64,000 bases of DNA from Wolfiporia cocos (Eukaryota > Basidiomycota > Agaricomycetes > Polyporales > Phaeolaceae). The stretch spans positions 2,604,001 to 2,668,000 of the forward strand of contig JACCLO010000006.1 in the NCBI GenBank assembly GCA_029448655.1, given 5' to 3'. This document shows, piece after piece, positions 24,109-35,635 of the stretch; positions within the stretch are counted from its first letter, which is position 1; every line of letters starts with the position of its first letter. The notes beneath the pieces are model-generated. The model ran no database searches, had not been told where the DNA came from, and worked only from the letters and a program-made list of their open reading frames with translations. The position numbers and the translations under genes are program-made.

Positions 24109-24516
24109 TACCGTTGGCCAGACGTATCAGGTCGACGTTTACAAAATTGCATTTTTGTGCTCCTCGTAGCCCCTTCTCACTTGCCGGTAGAACCAGCCCA
24201 TGCATTGACACTCGCCGCGCCACTAATCGGCGCCGCGTGGCTGCTGCTTTGAGCAATTTGGCCACCTGTAGCCGTGTGGCGCAGGTATCGAGTCTCAGGA
24301 ACAAGGTATGAGATCCTCGACATGAGCCTGGGTACTTGTGCGACACATCTAGGATTGCCTGAACCAGCAGCTGTGAGGCACCGACTTGTGGCGTAACGAG
24401 AATCAATGCGTCCGTCGATACAGCCGAGGGGCGAGAAGGGACCGTGTCGAAGGCAAAGTGCTAAATGCAAAATCGCAAAATGCGAATAGTTGAACTGATA
24501 CGTCTGGCCAACCGTA
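24109..24516 (+). repeat. MITE copy 2 of the composite
   Basis: It is about 408 bp. The left end is TACCGTTGGCCAGACG and the right end is CGTCTGGCCAACCGTA, so the terminal inverted repeats are about 35-40 bp with mismatches. It is clearly related to copy 1 but diverged from it, so the two are not a recent duplication of one another. Confidence 0.8.
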
Positions 24517-27305
24517 ACAGCTGCAGCAGCGACGTGGTATCTGGAGGTATGATTCAGGAGCACCATCGAGAATGGAGAAGTCGTCGTGCCTTCTTCACGA
24601 TACCTACCGGTTGAAACATCAGCGATCGTTCGAATAATTAGGGACGACGCCTACCCTTCGATCGTGACCCTACTCATGTTCGGACGACCGAACAGGAGCG
24701 ACTGTAATGCACATTCGCAACTGTCATTGCCGAGATCTCTCATAACCACAAACGGTGACACGCACCTTCAGCTCTCCCGGATATCCATGATAGTTGAAAT
24801 GAATCGGGCAATCCTTGGTGAAGAGTGTGGCGAAATCGGTCTCGCTCAACGCGTGAGGGTGCGCGCCATACGGCTCCAAGATCATCAAATCCGTCACATT
24901 CACGACACGGACACGGAGCGAAGGGAGGCGCTTGTGCAGGATTGCCGCCGCGGCAATCACCTCGAAAGTCACCTCTACCCCGATTCCGACAAGTACGACA
25001 TCGGGGTCGACGCCCTCGTCGACGCTCGCGAACTTCCATACAGATGCGCCGGCAATGCAATGCTACAGGCAGGAGAGCTTCAGTAAGTGTAGGCCATCTG
25101 GACGCAGACCGCCATACCTTGTTAGCCTCCTCGGGGCTCAGCCAAACAGGCGTCGGCTGCTTGCTACCTACCATCAGATTTACATAGTTCTTCGCGCGGA
25201 GGCAACGAGCCATCGTTGAGAGGAAGCAGTTCGCATCTGGGGGCAGGTATACACGCGCAAGGTGTGGCTTTAAGTTCAGTACTGCCCCAATAAACGATGG
25301 ATTCTGGTGCGAGAACCCATTATGCTCCTGGCGTGCCCAAGTGCTCGTCTCCAGGTAGTTGAGCGAGCCAACGGGTTGTCGCCACTGTGTCTCATGGGCC
25401 ATCTTGACGAACTTGCTGTACTGCACCATCATCGTGTGTACGATGCCGAGGAACGCCTCGTAGCTCGGGAAGAGCGCCGTGCGTCCGGTAAGTGTGTATC
25501 CTTGCATCATCCCTTGGCAGGTGTGCTCGGACAAAATCTCGATCACACGCCCGCCGCTCGCACGGGACGCGACATCCCACTGCATGTTTCTGCCGCTATG
25601 ACGGAGCACCGCGTCCAGTTTGTTCGATACAAGCTCATCAGGGGAGAATATGCGGAATGAGTGCGGGTTCCTGTCCATGTATCAAACTGACGATCCTACC
25701 ACAAAGAGAAGTGGCACCATACTTACTGTTCGACTACTTGATAGAGGAATTCGCCTACGACCTTCATGCAGCTTTGCTCGGAACCCTTCTCTACGCCCTG
25801 TGGCAGCCAGTCTGGCACATTCAACGGTGAGTACGCAGCATATGCCTCCTTTCGCTGCCCCAGTTTCTTCTCATTACTCTGCGTAACTACTTAGCAGAGG
25901 ACGGGTCTGCAGGTTCGGGCAACACACCTCAGGAATGATCGAGAGGATCTTCTCATTTGGAACGCCATCCTCGTCGAAAAGCTCTTTGGGACGATACGAT
26001 TCCAGCCAGTCCTCAAGCAAACTGAGCTGCTCAGGATCCGACTTAGCACCAGGAAGTGGCACCTGGTGCGCATGGAAGGAGCCCTCTATGAACTCGCCAC
26101 GCAAGGACTTCGGCCCACCCCAGCCCTATAAGCAAATTGAATCCTATGATCGCATCAGAAACGTACTCTAGACAAATCTTTGGCGTGCGCAGAATCAGTA
26201 CAGGCCAGCGTGGTTTGACGATTGGGTTGCCGCTCCTTGCAGCATGCTGAACTTTGTGGATCTCGCCGAGCGCCCACTCCATCGACGCAGCCATGTCGTC
26301 GTCGATGTGCTCGAGGTTTTCAACAAAGCGGACCTGGTATCCGTACCCTGCAAACAAAGCGACCATCTCTTTGTCGTCCATTGTCCCGTAGATCGTCCGT
26401 TCCGAGATCTTGAAACCGTTGACATGCACGATCGGCAGTACTGCGCCTGACTCTGCAGGGTCAATGTACTTATACCCGTGCCAGGCACTACCCAATACTT
26501 CAGCGAAATAGCATGGGTACAATAACAGTAAACTCACGTTGCCGTGGGTCCAGTCTCGGCTTCGCCATCGCCGACGACACATACACACACAAGATCGGGT
26601 TTGTCCATGACGGCACCGAATGCGACGGCTAGCGCATATCCTAACTCACCACCCTCATGGATTGAACCTGGAGTCTCGGCGTTGATATGGCTGCGCGAGA
26701 CTCAATCCGCGGTAGGTAATCTGTTCAGGATAGCACGTACCTTGGGAACCCACCTGGGGCACTGAAGCCGGAGATCAAATTCTTCAAGCCGGCCTTGTCT
26801 CGAGTGTTGTGCGGCCGGAAGGTCGCGAGCGAGTTCTCCAGCCATAAACAAGAAAGGATACCTGGTGCTCCATGACCAGGACCAACTACGTAAAGTGTGT
26901 CTATGTTCGTCTTGCGCACGATGCGGTTGATGTGCGCATACACGAGGACAAGACCAGGACAGGTTCCCCAGTGCCCTAGAAGGCGGGGTTTGATATCCTC
27001 CGATCTGACTTTGCGCTCGAGCAGGACATCATCTTTCAAGAATATCATAGCTGATATTTTAGCGTATGATGGTATGCAAACGAGCGCCAATGGTAGTATG
27101 AGTACGCTGATCGGTGGCGAATGTCGTGACGACGCTTACCCGCAGCGATGTAGTCGGCCGCACGCCGGAACTGAGATATGGCGTCCAGTTCATCTGGGGT
27201 CAATGCTCCATTGATCTCTAATTTTACTTGGCACTCTGAGAGAGACTCGGGTAGGTGAGAGGGTTCTGGGGGTGGATTGGGCTCGAAAATGTTCTGGCCA
27301 GGCAT

Positions 27306-28208
27306 GATCTCGCGAGGTTTTCAGGCTCGAGGATGGCGGTTGAGAAAGAGTGATGAGGAAACATGACCTGGCTGAGCACTGGGCATTGACAGTCATAGTG
27401 CTACTCGTACAGCGTCGATGATGTCAGGATTGGGCGGTGGGAATGCGTGACCGTGACAGCTAGGACGCGTCTTGTCACTCCGGGCTCGTCGTCGCACTGG
27501 CAAGGGAGGTGACGCTACGGTAACGCGCTGAGTGTGCTATGGAGGTTGGGTGGGACCGGCGTTAGCCGGGAACAGACGCAGGGGATGGATGAGCCGCCGG
27601 GTGGGCGGGCCAGCCATCGCCTACGATTCGCACACACAGGCACGCACCGCGCGCAGGAGGATGAGTAACGGTTCTGGGCGAACACAGGGGGCTCACGTAG
27701 TGAGCAGTAGATACAGACAGGGAGGCCGTAGTATACGAGGAGGAACGGAAGAAAAAGAAAAAAAGGAAAAGAAAGACAATATCAACAAAAGATAAGCGAC
27801 GCGAAGAGCGCGGGGTGCATTGACAGCCGCGCGGTAAAAATTGATTGCTTGCTCGCCCGGACGTTGGGGCCGGCCTCTCCCGGCTGCGCGAGGGATCGGC
27901 CGGCCCCGCCACTAATAGATCAAGCCCAACGCGACCTGTCACATTTTGTCACACAGGCGACGCAGTCAAGAGGATATGATGTATGATGTATGATGTTTCA
28001 AATTTCATCCCTTGCTACAAACTTGGATTGACATATGTATGTACATCTGTAGACGCAATCTCAAGCTAAGTCTGCGGGTCCCAGTCTACATAAAGGACTT
28101 TAGAAGACGCTTGCACGGAGCCTACGGTAGGCGGCCATCGTTCGCACACCACTACTCTATATTTCATCAGAATATCCACGCAAATAGAGCTGACAAATTG
28201 GCGTACCT
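27306..28208. other. Intergenic, 5' side of the phosphoketolase gene
   Basis: No gene is supported. On the minus strand there is a long pyrimidine tract (complement of 27747-27776) about 440 bp upstream of the phosphoketolase ATG; such tracts are common in fungal promoters. A GC-rich stretch with GGCCGGCC words (about 27868-27906) follows. Short repeats of ATGATGT occur near 27977. Confidence 0.4.
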
Positions 28209-29167
28209 TCAGGCGGAATGCTTCTGGACAAAGCCAAGGATAAAGCGCTTGATCTCGTCAGGTCGTTCATAGTGCGGAGCATGACCAACATCCTCAATAA
28301 CCTGCACCTCGGCATTGACATAAACCTCCTTGAACTGACGAGTCACAACGTCAGTGAGGCAGTGCGCATCCTTCGTCCCCTGAATAATCAGTGCGGGCCA
28401 CTGCTTCCCCGCTTCGGCCAGCCATCGTGTGTCATCTTGTGCGCGTGATTTGTGGTGGTTGCGGATCTGTGGCGGCTGTGACGCGTACCCTCCCATCCAT
28501 TGCATTTTCACCGACCACGGTAGGTCCTTAGAGGGATTGGCGACGCACGAATCCACGAACGGAGAAGCTGATCTTGCTGCTACGTTTGAGTCCACAGACA
28601 AGATGTCGACCAACAAGGGCATGAATGCAGGAGGGAATGTCTCCCCAGCTAATTTGAGCGACAAAATGGGTCCGCCGCTATATATGACGCCCGAAATATA
28701 GTCGGCGCCAAGGTGTTGCGCGATGTCAACCGGGATACAAGCTGGACGACGTCAGCACAAAATATGAGACAGGCGGCAATAGTGGGCACCTCCTAGACTC
28801 CTGAATTTCACGGCATGCTCGTCAGTAAATAATTCTGCATGATCCGCAATGTTGCTCACCATGCGAACACAAATGGCTTCTTCAGTCCAAAGGCTTCACA
28901 CACCGCAGCGAAATCCTCCGCCTGACGAGGGCCTGCATACGCCTCGATGTCTTCGGGCATGCCAGTCCGGCCATGTCCTCTCAACTCATAGCGCACCATG
29001 TACAAGTTGTTCAATAAATCGTGGTCCGTGAACTGCTTATCATAGCCGACCGCCGTGCATGAGAGTCCATGGATGAATACAACGGCAGGCTTGGATGGGT
29101 TGCCTGCGCTTTCTGCCCAGATCTTGGTGCCGTCCGCGGACGTGATATAGAGCTCTTTCGCTGGCAT
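28209..29167 (-). CDS. Alpha/beta hydrolase, paralogue 1, with 11-nt microexon
   Basis: Three exons, 28860-29167, 28790-28800 and 28209-28741, give 283 residues. The fold signature is clear: VVFIHGLSCTAVGYD (oxyanion-hole side), the nucleophile elbow GWSLGA, an acidic residue in IQGTKDAHCL, and the final His in DVGHAPHYERP. The elbow is created only when an 11-nt exon (GAGTCTAGGAG) joins its neighbours; without it the catalytic Ser is lost. Introns of 59 and 48 nt have GT..AG ends. The substrate is unknown; relatives include 3-oxoadipate enol-lactonase-like and ester-cleaving enzymes. There is no signal peptide, so it is probably cytosolic. It lies next to a paralogue with the same exon pattern (29882-30884), a tandem duplication. 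Confidence 0.85.
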
Positions 29168-29881
29168 GTCGTGGGCAGTAGCAGATAAACGACTACTACC
29201 TTCTCGGGGCTACCCCGTATTTAAAGTGCCCCGTTTCGATGGCTTGGAAACCCTTGCCGACCATCGCATCGCTTCGCGTGCTATGCCGCTTGCGTTGGGC
29301 GTTCTTCTGCATCAGACAAATGCAAATGGGCCACGATGCTTCGTCTCAACAATTGATAAACGAGCCAGCTGCTTTCGCCAAGTTTGAATGGCCTCTTTCG
29401 GCCCGCAGCTTGTCGGTGAGCCATAGTGTAACAGATCGGTGCGCTAAGAAGCACAATGTTATACCCGCGTTGAAGCGAACTCGCAGAACAAGTGTGACGT
29501 GATATCGCCCACAATCAATCCCTGCGAATCCCTCGCGAGATGCAGATGATATATCATTGATCGGGGTTAAGGCTATGCCGTCCACTTTGTACAATTATTC
29601 TTTTCTTGAACACACGATTGAAGTTCCCTTTTTGGATGCCAGAGGATTAACTATGTTCGATCACATCGCGGAGCAACACATCTTCTCTCAATGTATGAGA
29701 GACGCCGTGGGAGTTTGAACATAAGTCATTAACGACCTAGGCGAATGCTAAAGCGCCGAGCTACCAAACAGTCTTGGACAGCAGTACATGTGCGTTCGTA
29801 CACCACAGCTCCTACAGCTTGGAGGTTGCCTGTTCTTTCCCGTTATTGACACTAGCCGAACCAGCAGGTCTGCATAGCGCT
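29168..29881. other. Intergenic between the two hydrolase genes
   Basis: No ORF here has support. The sequence should hold the promoter of paralogue 1 (right next to 29168) and the 3' end of paralogue 2. No obvious regulatory motif was found. Confidence 0.4.
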
Positions 29882-30884
29882 TCAGCAAGGTGAAGATTTC
29901 GCGGAAAGGGAAGATCCGAACTGTGATGCGCAGATTCCCCGGATAAACTTGAGGATAAGGCTATTGGTCTGGGTGGGCCGCTCGAAGTGCGGCGCGTGTC
30001 CGACTCCGCGGATGAGATGCGTTTCAACGTTGGCGAACATGTCCCTTGCTTCCTGGATCACCACGTCAGAGAGACAGTGCGAGTCTTCTGATCCCTGGAT
30101 CAGGAGCGCTGGCCATCGCTTCACCGCTTCCGCAAGGAACTGCGAGTCGTCTTGGCCACGCGTTCTGCAGCAATTCCGGATGTGGGGTGGCTGCGACGCG
30201 TATCCACCCATCCATTGGAGCTTGATGGGCCAAGGCAAGTCAACGGAAGGATTGGCAACGCATGAATCTACGAAGACCACCGCGGACCTTGCAGCTACAT
30301 TGGGATCGGTAGACAGGACTCTCTGCATTGTAGGAGCCCATGCAGGAGGCGTCGCTTTGCCGCTCAGTCGGAGGGATAATAACGGACCACCGCAGTAGAT
30401 GACGCCTGCGATGTAGTCTGTGCCGAGATGAGCCGCAATATCGACGGGGATGCAACCTGAAGACGCAGCACATGAAATCAAGCTATACCGAAGCAGGGAT
30501 TGACCGTGGACCAACCTCCGAGGCTCCTATAGATCACTTCAGTGACGAGTCTTCCACGCAAGTCCTGGGCGCGTACCATCCTAGCACGAAGGGCTTAGTC
30601 AGCCCAAAACCTTTGCAGACCGCATCGAAGTCCTGGGCTTGACGAAGTGAAGAGTAGTCCGCAACATCGTCGGGCATGTCACTGCGGCCATGTCCCCTCA
30701 TTTCATATCGAACCAGGTATAGATTCTTGGTAAGATCTGTGTCGAGGAATTGTCTATCAAATGCGAACGCAGTGCATGCCAACCCATGGATCATCACGAG
30801 GGCAGGTTTGGCAAGGTCGCCCGTTGCCTCTGCCCATATCTTGGTACCGTCTGCGGAGGTAAGGAATCTCCCTTGGATGGACAT
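29882..30884 (-). CDS. Alpha/beta hydrolase, paralogue 2, with 11-nt microexon
   Basis: Three exons, 30577-30884, 30517-30527 and 29882-30456, give 297 residues. Exon 1 is 308 nt in both paralogues and the microexon is 11 nt in both (here GAGCCTCGGAG), so the structure predates the duplication. Motifs are LVMIHGLACTAFAFD, the nucleophile elbow GWSLGG, IQGSEDSHCL with the likely acidic residue, and GVGHAPHFERP with the catalytic His. The protein is about 14 residues longer at the C-terminus than paralogue 1. Introns are 49 and 60 nt. The substrate cannot be deduced. Confidence 0.85.
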
Positions 30885-31546
30885 AGTGTGCGTGGAAGGA
30901 GACAGACCGACGAGCTCCGTCAGTTATCTTACTGCTTAACACAAATCGTGTGCAATCTCGTCGATTTTCTGTGCACATCGTCCGCGCACCGGGTGTCCGC
31001 TTCCGCAGGGTACTCATGTTCAATTGAAGCATGTCAATCTGGTCCCGTGCATCGAGTTCTCACTAGTGCTTCGGTCCGTTCGACGACAAGGTCTTCACAG
31101 CCACCTGATTGACCTGATATACATATGCATTCGCCATGTACGAGTCATCGTGAGTAATCAATTCTGAAACCAGCAATTGGCAGGCGTAGATCAGTGAAGA
31201 ACCTGTGGCAAACTAGGCTTCTCTGCACACGATTTATTGGCCTTGGGAAAACCGACAAATACGATGATGCACATTGGTCGCTCGGTCGCGATACTTCCTG
31301 CAAATCTGGTCAGCTACAATATAGCTTTTACGCACATTGCGAGTGCGCCTTGCTGCAAATACATGCAGACTTGGAGACGAGATCAGTGTGCATCATGAAT
31401 GCAATGATACCATTGACGTGATAGGATGTGTGAAATACAGTGCAGAGTTGTTCGTGATCCATGGATTAGTATCCCTCGTACAATAAATATGTGAATGTCA
31501 GATACGAGATAGAACCACGCGGAAGTACGGTAGCAAATACCTCGAA
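30885..31546. other. Intergenic, no supported gene
   Basis: It separates the start of hydrolase paralogue 2 from the stop of the exchanger gene. Only short ORFs occur on either strand and no motif stands out. It should contain the hydrolase promoter and the exchanger 3' region. Confidence 0.4.
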
Positions 31547-34204
31547 TTAACTCATGAGCTCTACAGAGACATTTGCAACCATCAGCGCCATGTATGCGAG
31601 GATGAGGGTAACACCCCAGCCACGCGGTAAAAAGAAGCCGTTCCAAGGCACAAAAACAAGAGTCAAAAGAAGAAGGCCGAGTAGCCCGATCCCTGTAATG
31701 AGAAGTGTCGAAGAGAAATGCAAGTGGTAAGGTTCCGCCGTGTGATGAATAATGTACGAGCCTGAGATGCCCACGCCGAGGAGTATATTCAGCATGGGTC
31801 CGCCAAAGCACGCCGAGAACCCCATGATTGGGGCGAACACCTAAACGCAATGTTAATGCTAATCTTTGATTACTCATATCAATGCTGACTTACCGCCACG
31901 CTCATGTTAGCAACAAGGTCAGCAAGGGAATTGCCAACAGCAAAGATGGTAAGCCCGATGATTGCGTCGGAGAGACCAAAAACGAAGCCAAATGTCTGGA
32001 GAAGTAATCAATAAGATATAACCTTTGCATCTAATGAGACCTATGGGAACACACCTGCAGGACTTCAACAACTTCGTCAGCAATAGCCATGATCCAAACT
32101 ACTGCGACCGTAAAGCCCATGACGCAACGAGCCAACAACGCAGTCGGATGTGTTCCCTGGTCAGAGAATACTGCGACGATAATACCAGCGGTGAAGCCCG
32201 ACACGCCGGTCGCCAGCAGTAACCAGGGCTCGTGCCTGGTCCCATCTGAATACAGACCATCACTGATTAGCAACCTGATTCGGACAGCAAGCTACTGAAT
32301 CAATGACACACCGAATAGAATAGCAACGCAGAATAGCGGGCCCAATGTGCATTGCACAGCCATCAGCCACTTATTGAACTTGAGTTCATGCATCTCTTCC
32401 GTCACTTCCTCCTCTGCAATCAGTGCGCGTTCCACGCCCTCCTCCTCGAACTCGATGAGCCTGCTCTCGTTGGCGCCGCCATGCGTCTTCTCCCTCTCAT
32501 TGCCTGTAGAGTCGTACGGCGTGACGACCACGGGTAATGTCAGTGTCAGTGCCATGACCGCGGGCGCAGCGAGCACGGCTGTGACCTTGCCCAAGAACAG
32601 CTTCGAACGAAATCCGTGAAGAGTGGGGAAGAGTAGGTGGAACGTGTGCCTGAGCGCGCGCACAACGCGCTGCCTGCGCGTCGGCGGTACATAATGCTGC
32701 GACTCCGTGTCGGTCTCGGACATGACGGGCGAGGCGGGAGTGTGCGCAATCGTCGGGATCGTCGGGAGGGGCCCCGCCTCGTCGATATGCGCCTCGTCGG
32801 CAAGCGCGGGTGTGACTACCTGGGGCGAACGTTCGTCGAGGGGCACGCCCAGCGTGGTGTCCCACGGATCTTGATTTTCCGAGGCAAGCGAGAGTGGGCG
32901 GGAACGAGAGTGGTAATGATAGTGCCCGCCCGGGTACGGCGAACGCGGGGTCTCGAACATGTTGAGCGAGGAACCAGCCGCTTCCTGCTGCAGCGAGGAC
33001 ACAATCCTGCGGAACTCGAGCGCACCTACCAGTGAGAATGAAGGCATCGTGTTCAAATGTGGGGTTGAGTGGGGGGACGGAGTGCGCGTGCGCGGGCGAG
33101 GGGGAAGATCAGTGCGCAGTTCGAGCCGCGGCAGTTCTGGACTGGAAACTGCACGCGACCTTGCGTGGCCCGGTACTTGGAGAGTAGATCGCGCTGACGC
33201 AGATGGGCTGGCTGGAGGCGCATAAGGACATAACGCATTCTATGCTATATGTACTTACGGTGATCGCTATATGGTTCTTCGTCATGATAAGGGGTATGCA
33301 CGACGGTGTCCTCTCTGAACTCGTCCCGGATTAACTCCTCGTACCGACGTTTGCGTTCGAGGCGCTTCTCCCATAGACTTCCACCTACGACGATAGCAAC
33401 ATATAGCAAGTAGAGAAGAACTAGAGAGCCGGCCTCCCAGCCTTCGATCTCGCTGTCCCAAAGCACAACGAGCAACACGACAACCGCGATGGTGAAAAAA
33501 CCGACATCACGGAAGAAGCGATAGCGCATCACTCGGAACGGTTTTATGATACAAAGCGAGCCGACGACGCAGGACACGACAAAGGTCGCGGCACCCAGGA
33601 GCTCACCAATCGCGAGACCACCGGAGTTCGCCTTCATAGCAGAGAATGTCGAGAAGACATCGGGGCTGCCGTTTCCGAATGCGAGAAATGTCACGCCCGC
33701 CATGTTCTCGTCAAGACCGAGGAGTTGGGCGAGCGTAGCGAGATTTGGGCAGAAAAAGTCGGACGCACTAATGCCAAGCGTGGAGAACAGGAAGACCAGC
33801 CACAGGAGATAGCCAACGAAAAGCAGAGGGTGCAGGGAAGCATCAGAGCAAAAGTAGGTCTCAAGATAGGGAATCGAGAGGAAGGTGCGTGTGCCGGGAC
33901 AGGAGTCCCGGACATGGGTGCATTGCTGCTCAGCGGGCACTGCGATGGGGAAACATTCCTGCGCATCGCAATCAGCACTGGATCGGATAGACAGTTAGCG
34001 ACTCACTTCGTCGCCTCCTTCGCCAGGTCCCACTAGCGTACTTTCCGACCAATTTGCATAGGTCCGAGAAGGGAGATCCCGCCGGGCGATTTGGGCGATG
34101 TCCGACCTTACCGAGTACACCTGTCCATACCGACTGTGCGACCAGAGAACACAGTTGACGACGAGTGCGGTCACGAAAAGCAGCTTGGGTATGCCTGACC
34201 ACAT
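31547..34204 (-). CDS. Na+/Ca2+ exchanger, NCLX-like cation antiporter
   Basis: Predicted exons 34007-34204, 33259-33958, 32308-33025, 32055-32262, 31894-31995 and 31547-31840 total 739 residues. The N-terminal part starts with a hydrophobic segment (IPKLLFVTALVVNCVLW) and a Cys-rich region. The two conserved alpha repeats are present: LAFGNGSPDVFSTFSAM in the first half and AVGNSLADLVANMSV in the second. Many membrane segments flank them, and a long hydrophilic loop with His/Arg/Ser-rich sequence separates the halves. This is the plan of the CAX/NCX-type exchangers related to mitochondrial NCLX and yeast YDL206W; the substrate is most likely Ca2+ in exchange for Na+ or H+. Introns are 45-59 nt, except intron 2, modelled at 233 nt, which is uncertain, as is the exon 3 donor. 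Confidence 0.85.
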
Positions 34205-35635
34205 ATCGGTCGCCGGAGCAGATGTTCTGAGCTCAAGACATGCGGCCTGCCTGAGGGATAAATGGGTGAGAAACTAGTAAACGGCGAGGCGGAAATGAGA
34301 TACGGCACGTGATGCATTCTAAGCGTGACGATCCAAGTCACATTTGAATCTTGATCATCGTGACATAGATGCACAACACAAGCATGTGAAATCGACATCC
34401 CCCCAGTGCTCGAACTCCTACAGCTAGTACAACACGTTACGACCTCAGCGAAGCGGGTTCAGCGGTATACAAGCTACCTATCATAATGTAAGCCCTACTA
34501 CTTTGGCTCTGTCAATTACTGAAGACCGCACTCGGCAAACAGTGATTCATGTTGGAGTCTCTGTCCCGCCATACGCTCAGGCAGCTGAAGTTCATCCTCC
34601 CCGGAGGGTTGATTACCTACTATCTCAACAGTCACATTGTATTCTGGAATATTGTCAATGGAGACGTATCAGTAGCCAGCTGGGGACGGTACGTGAACCT
34701 CATGTGATGGTCGATGCGCCAGGAATACGTTCAGCACTCAGTCATATGTTGTCAGACTTGTTGCCTTAACTTCCTTGGGCTCGGCAATGCTTACGATAGC
34801 TCTATTTATGTACATCCTCTCACACTTCCGTACTGAGGGACAACCACCCGACGTGAGCTATTCCATACCAATTGTGAGCTCTGCTGAAGGAATGTTGACA
34901 GTATCGCCGCTGGAGGGAGTCCGGCGTACTATCATCAGTAATCCCAGTATGCTCACATTTATCTTGTGGCAGATCATTAGAGATACCTACTGACTTGCAG
35001 ATATTAACCGCATCCATCGTGGTCGGCTGGTCACTACTTTCGTACACACTTAGCTACTGGTCAGACCTCGGTTTCATAGAAGGTGTAATCGCAGGTCAGT
35101 CTCCACTTATCCCGTCGAAGACACAGATATTGATCTCATCCCTACCCAAATTGAATTTCACCGCATGCACCTCCTTGTTCTGACTTCTTGTTCCGCACCT
35201 TGCCGCCTCAATGAATACTACAGCCTCAGGCCTTTACGCCCTGGCTTTCGGTATAATGGGCTTGATATCTGGCCCCAAAGTTTCACGACGCTGACGACAT
35301 ACCACGCGTATTCCTTTCAATCTGTATAGTACCGTCTGCGCGAGACATCCAGGAGTCGTCGGTATTAGTTCTCCCTTCACATATCGTCCATTGCAGATAG
35401 CCATTACCGTTAAGCAGATGTTAAACAGTTGTCAGCACCGACAACAATTGAGTCTAGGATCCAAAGCAAGACTACGCGACACAAGCATGGAACGCAAGCG
35501 CACTACCTTGACAAGAGTGGATACAAAATAGCTATAAATCATACAACGTTCTCTCTATGAGTCAATACTGGAGCGTAATCTTGATTTAGTGGTATTCGGT
35601 ATAGTGTACATTGACATGAAGAGTACTCTCGGGCT
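34205..35635. other. Intergenic; possible decayed membrane-protein remnants
   Basis: The first part is the exchanger promoter. On the plus strand around 34570-35100 there are short hydrophobic frames, for example LTIALFMYILSHF near 34785 and LTASIVVGWSLLSYTLSYW near 34998. They may be pieces of an old membrane-protein gene, but they cannot be joined into a gene with convincing splice sites. Confidence 0.3.

Larger units (their letters stand above)
23207..24516. mobile_element. Composite MITE inserted in the phosphoketolase gene
   Basis: The insertion is 1310 bp, flanked by the perfect 6-bp duplication ACAGCT (23201-23206 and 24517-24522). The outer ends are inverted repeats: TACCGTCGGCCAGAC at the left and GTCTGGCCAACCGTA at the right. 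It consists of two similar MITE copies in the same orientation (23207-23624 and 24109-24516) around 484 bp of unrelated sequence. No transposase is seen. The duplication exists only at the outer ends, so the whole composite seems to have moved as one unit. I do not know the superfamily; a 6-bp duplication is not decisive. Confidence 0.85.
23050..27305 (-). pseudogene. Phosphoketolase (xylulose-5-P/fructose-6-P), last exon split by a transposon
   Basis: Phosphoketolase is a thiamine-diphosphate enzyme that splits xylulose-5-phosphate or fructose-6-phosphate with phosphate to give acetyl phosphate. Ten exons fit the family: 27140-27305, 26741-27050, 26538-26690, 26178-26487, 25928-26125, 25727-25878, 25118-25670, 24766-25062, 24655-24701, and a last exon of 24517-24603 plus 23050-23200. 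They total 807 codons, the normal length for the family. Motifs seen are LGHWGTCPGL, GPGHGAP, the cofactor site [19 protein letters not shown] and EILSEHTCQGMMQGYTLTGR. The C-terminal end (about HGTDPEGTFDVPSFA) lies beyond a 1310-bp insertion (23207-24516) flanked by a 6-bp duplication; removing the insertion restores the frame exactly. Intron 4 (26126-26177) starts AT instead of GT. The gene is therefore probably inactive unless the insertion is spliced out. Introns are 49-89 nt. Confidence 0.92.

Noticed and set aside
34503..35183. Membrane-protein gene on the plus strand
   Set aside because: Hydrophobic short frames exist but no start, splice pattern or family motif joins them.
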